A stretch of DNA of 5,449 nt, taken from the NCBI GenBank assembly GCA_023255615.1, contig JAHFLI010000087.1:1-5449 (forward strand), read 5' to 3'. Of this stretch, positions 4,367 through 5,449 are shown one piece after another. The notes under the pieces were generated by a model. It was not told where the DNA came from. It was given only the letters and a program-made list of their open reading frames with translations, and searched no databases. How positions within the stretch are numbered: the stretch's first letter is position 1; each line of letters opens with the position of its first letter. The stretch is from Candidatus Woesearchaeota archaeon (GTDB lineage Archaea > Nanobdellota > Nanobdellia > Woesearchaeales > JACQSR01). Both the position numbers and the translations under genes were made by a program.

Positions 4367-5020
4367 ATGGATATCGAATCTCAAGAACCAATCCCAGATC
4401 CATGGTATAAGGGACCGCTGATTATCATTTTGGCAGTCTTTCTTATTCTCATCTTAGTCTTATGGATTCCTTCACATTATTTTATTGTAAATCCGAGACC
4501 AAAACAAATTCCATCTATTAAAGAAGTCTTACCTAGCGATTTTGATTTCAAAAGCAATGGTACTGTCGCTCTTAAGAGTCAACAGGATTTTCTTCATTTT
4601 ATTAATCCGGAAGATCCGATTATTAGACCTGCGGCTGCTCAAATTGTTTCTCAATGTGATGGAAACAATGTATGTAGCGTAGAGGCATTATATTTGTTCG
4701 TTCGAAATAATATTAACTATGTGTCTGATCCCGTTGATTTTGAATATGTGGAAGATCCAAAAGAAGTATTGAAAGTAAAAGGAGCAGATTGTGAATCTGG
4801 AACATTGCTTCTCGCCGATATGGTAGAGAGTGTTGGCATTGATGCTCAACTTGTCTTTATTCCAGGTCATGCGTTCCTGCGTGTGTACTTACCCGATGCC
4901 TCTCCGCTTATCAAACATGACGATTGGGTCTATCTTGATTGGACGTGCTCTTCCTGTGATTTTGGAGACGTGCCTCAGACTGATTTGAGCAGCCATAAGG
5001 AATATATCGACATCAGTTAA
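4367..5020 (+). CDS. membrane-anchored transglutaminase-like (papain-fold) protein
   Basis: The 217-aa protein starts with a short polar tail, then one strongly hydrophobic segment (about 17-34, LIIILAVFLILILVLW) without a signal-peptidase site, so it is probably a membrane anchor with the rest outside the cell. Residues about 85-200 match the transglutaminase-like domain: a helix (VEALYLFVRNNINY), then the Cys region GADCESGTLLLADMVES with the nucleophile C142, GHAFLRVYLP with H168, and WVYLDWT with D191, giving an intact Cys-His-Asp triad. Relatives act as cysteine peptidases or amidases or, less often, as protein cross-linkers; the substrate here is unknown. C97/C103 and C194/C197 could form two disulfides, fitting an outside location. 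The gene is divergent from the 84-aa gene and only 31 bp ahead of ispG, but ispG seems to have its own promoter. Confidence 0.85.
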   Translation: MDIESQEPIPDPWYKGPLIIILAVFLILILVLWIPSHYFIVNPRPKQIPSIKEVLPSDFDFKSNGTVALKSQQDFLHFINPEDPIIRPAAAQIVSQCDGNNVCSVEALYLFVRNNINYVSDPVDFEYVEDPKEVLKVKGADCESGTLLLADMVESVGIDAQLVFIPGHAFLRVYLPDASPLIKHDDWVYLDWTCSSCDFGDVPQTDLSSHKEYIDIS

Positions 5021-5029
5021 TTTTTTATA
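5021..5029 (+). promoter_or_regulatory. TATA box of ispG fused to an oligo-T terminator
   Basis: TTTTTTATA follows the transglutaminase-like stop codon directly. TTTTTATA (5022-5029) is centred 26-27 nt before the ispG ATG at 5052, so it is the likely TATA box for a leaderless transcript. The T6 run is also the only terminator candidate for the preceding gene. Confidence 0.5.
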
Positions 5030-5051
5030 CTTTCCTTCATCTCTCTATCTC

Positions 5052-5449
5052 ATGACTAAAGAGGTTAAAGTAGGGAAAGTAAAGATTGGTGGAAATAATC
5101 CTGTTGCTGTTCAAAGCATGACAAGCACTCCAACGGCGAACGTTGATAAAACCGTTGCTCAAATTCTCGACTTATCAAAAGCTGGATCCGAGCTTGTTCG
5201 CGTTACTGTAAACGATGATGACGCTGCGCGAGCAGTTCCGGAAATAAAACGAAGAATAGGAGATATTCCACTTATTGGTGATTTTCACTATAACGGCCAT
5301 ATCTTATTGGAAAAATATCCCGAATGTGCGCAAGCATTGGATAAGTACAGAATTAATCCTGGTAATTCGGGAAAGGATGAAAATTTCTATAAGATTGTTG
5401 ATATTGCTGTAAAATATCACAAACCCGTGCGTATTGGAGTGAATTGGGG
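5052..5449 (+). CDS. ispG: 4-hydroxy-3-methylbut-2-enyl diphosphate synthase IspG (5' part)
   Basis: IspG (GcpE) reduces MEcPP to HMBPP, the penultimate step of the MEP isoprenoid pathway, with a [4Fe-4S] cluster. Only the first 132 codons are in view; the frame is open to the window end, so the C-terminal Cys residues that hold the cluster cannot be checked. The TIM-barrel part is unmistakable: PVAVQSMTSTPT (17-28), AGSELVRVTVND (44-55), IPLIGDFHYNGH (72-83), YPECAQALDKYRINPGN (89-105) and PVRIGVNW (125-132). The GDFHYNGH and KYRINPGN wording resembles IspG of alpha- and betaproteobacteria rather than the ADIHFDYR form of many other bacteria, from memory. The loop after NPGN is short (SGKDENF). 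MEP enzymes are unusual in archaea, so lateral transfer is likely. The start at 5052 has a TATA box at leaderless spacing. Confidence 0.92.
   Translation, partial: MTKEVKVGKVKIGGNNPVAVQSMTSTPTANVDKTVAQILDLSKAGSELVRVTVNDDDAARAVPEIKRRIGDIPLIGDFHYNGHILLEKYPECAQALDKYRINPGNSGKDENFYKIVDIAVKYHKPVRIGVNW

Noticed and set aside
4688..4870. A 60-codon - strand frame
   Set aside because: It is antisense to the transglutaminase-like catalytic region and has no support.

Overview
The window reads as AT-rich chromosomal DNA from an archaeon. Three features support this: an archaeal-type FtsZ, a Dph5 diphthine synthase (diphthamide is found only on archaeal and eukaryotic EF2), and start codons that mostly sit 25-30 nt downstream of TATA-like boxes with no Shine-Dalgarno sequence, as in leaderless archaeal transcription. 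The short gene-dense layout and a bacterial-looking IspG make a DPANN lineage (Woesearchaeota/Pacearchaeota-like) the best guess. That placement is inference. No CRISPR array, insertion sequence or rRNA was seen.

Layout. Positions 1-956 hold a nitroreductase-family flavoprotein and a 68-aa unknown protein, both on the + strand and each with its own TATA box. Positions 957-1113 form a convergent intergenic stretch with three consecutive hairpins. FtsZ lies on the - strand (1114-2181) and is the only gene here with an obvious Shine-Dalgarno; its promoter region contains a 12-bp tandem repeat. A divergent 353-bp intergenic region leads to dph5 (2541-3275), followed at once by tRNA-Gln(UUG) (3302-3374). 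The tRNA TATA box overlaps the dph5 stop codon. A - strand PD-(D/E)XK nuclease-like gene (3328-3873) runs into the tRNA from the opposite side and ends inside it. Upstream of it on the same strand is an 84-aa unknown protein (4001-4255). It is divergent from a membrane-anchored transglutaminase-like protein (4367-5020), which is followed by the 5' part of ispG (5052 to the window end).

The genes do not form one pathway. They are housekeeping functions (cell division, EF2 modification, glutamine decoding, isoprenoid synthesis) mixed with small unknown proteins, tightly packed so that promoters, terminators and coding ends share the same bases. The most notable points are a MEP-pathway enzyme (IspG) of proteobacterial flavour in an archaeal context, the nuclease gene that ends antisense inside tRNA-Gln, the tandem repeats in front of ftsZ, and the hairpin cluster downstream of ftsZ.
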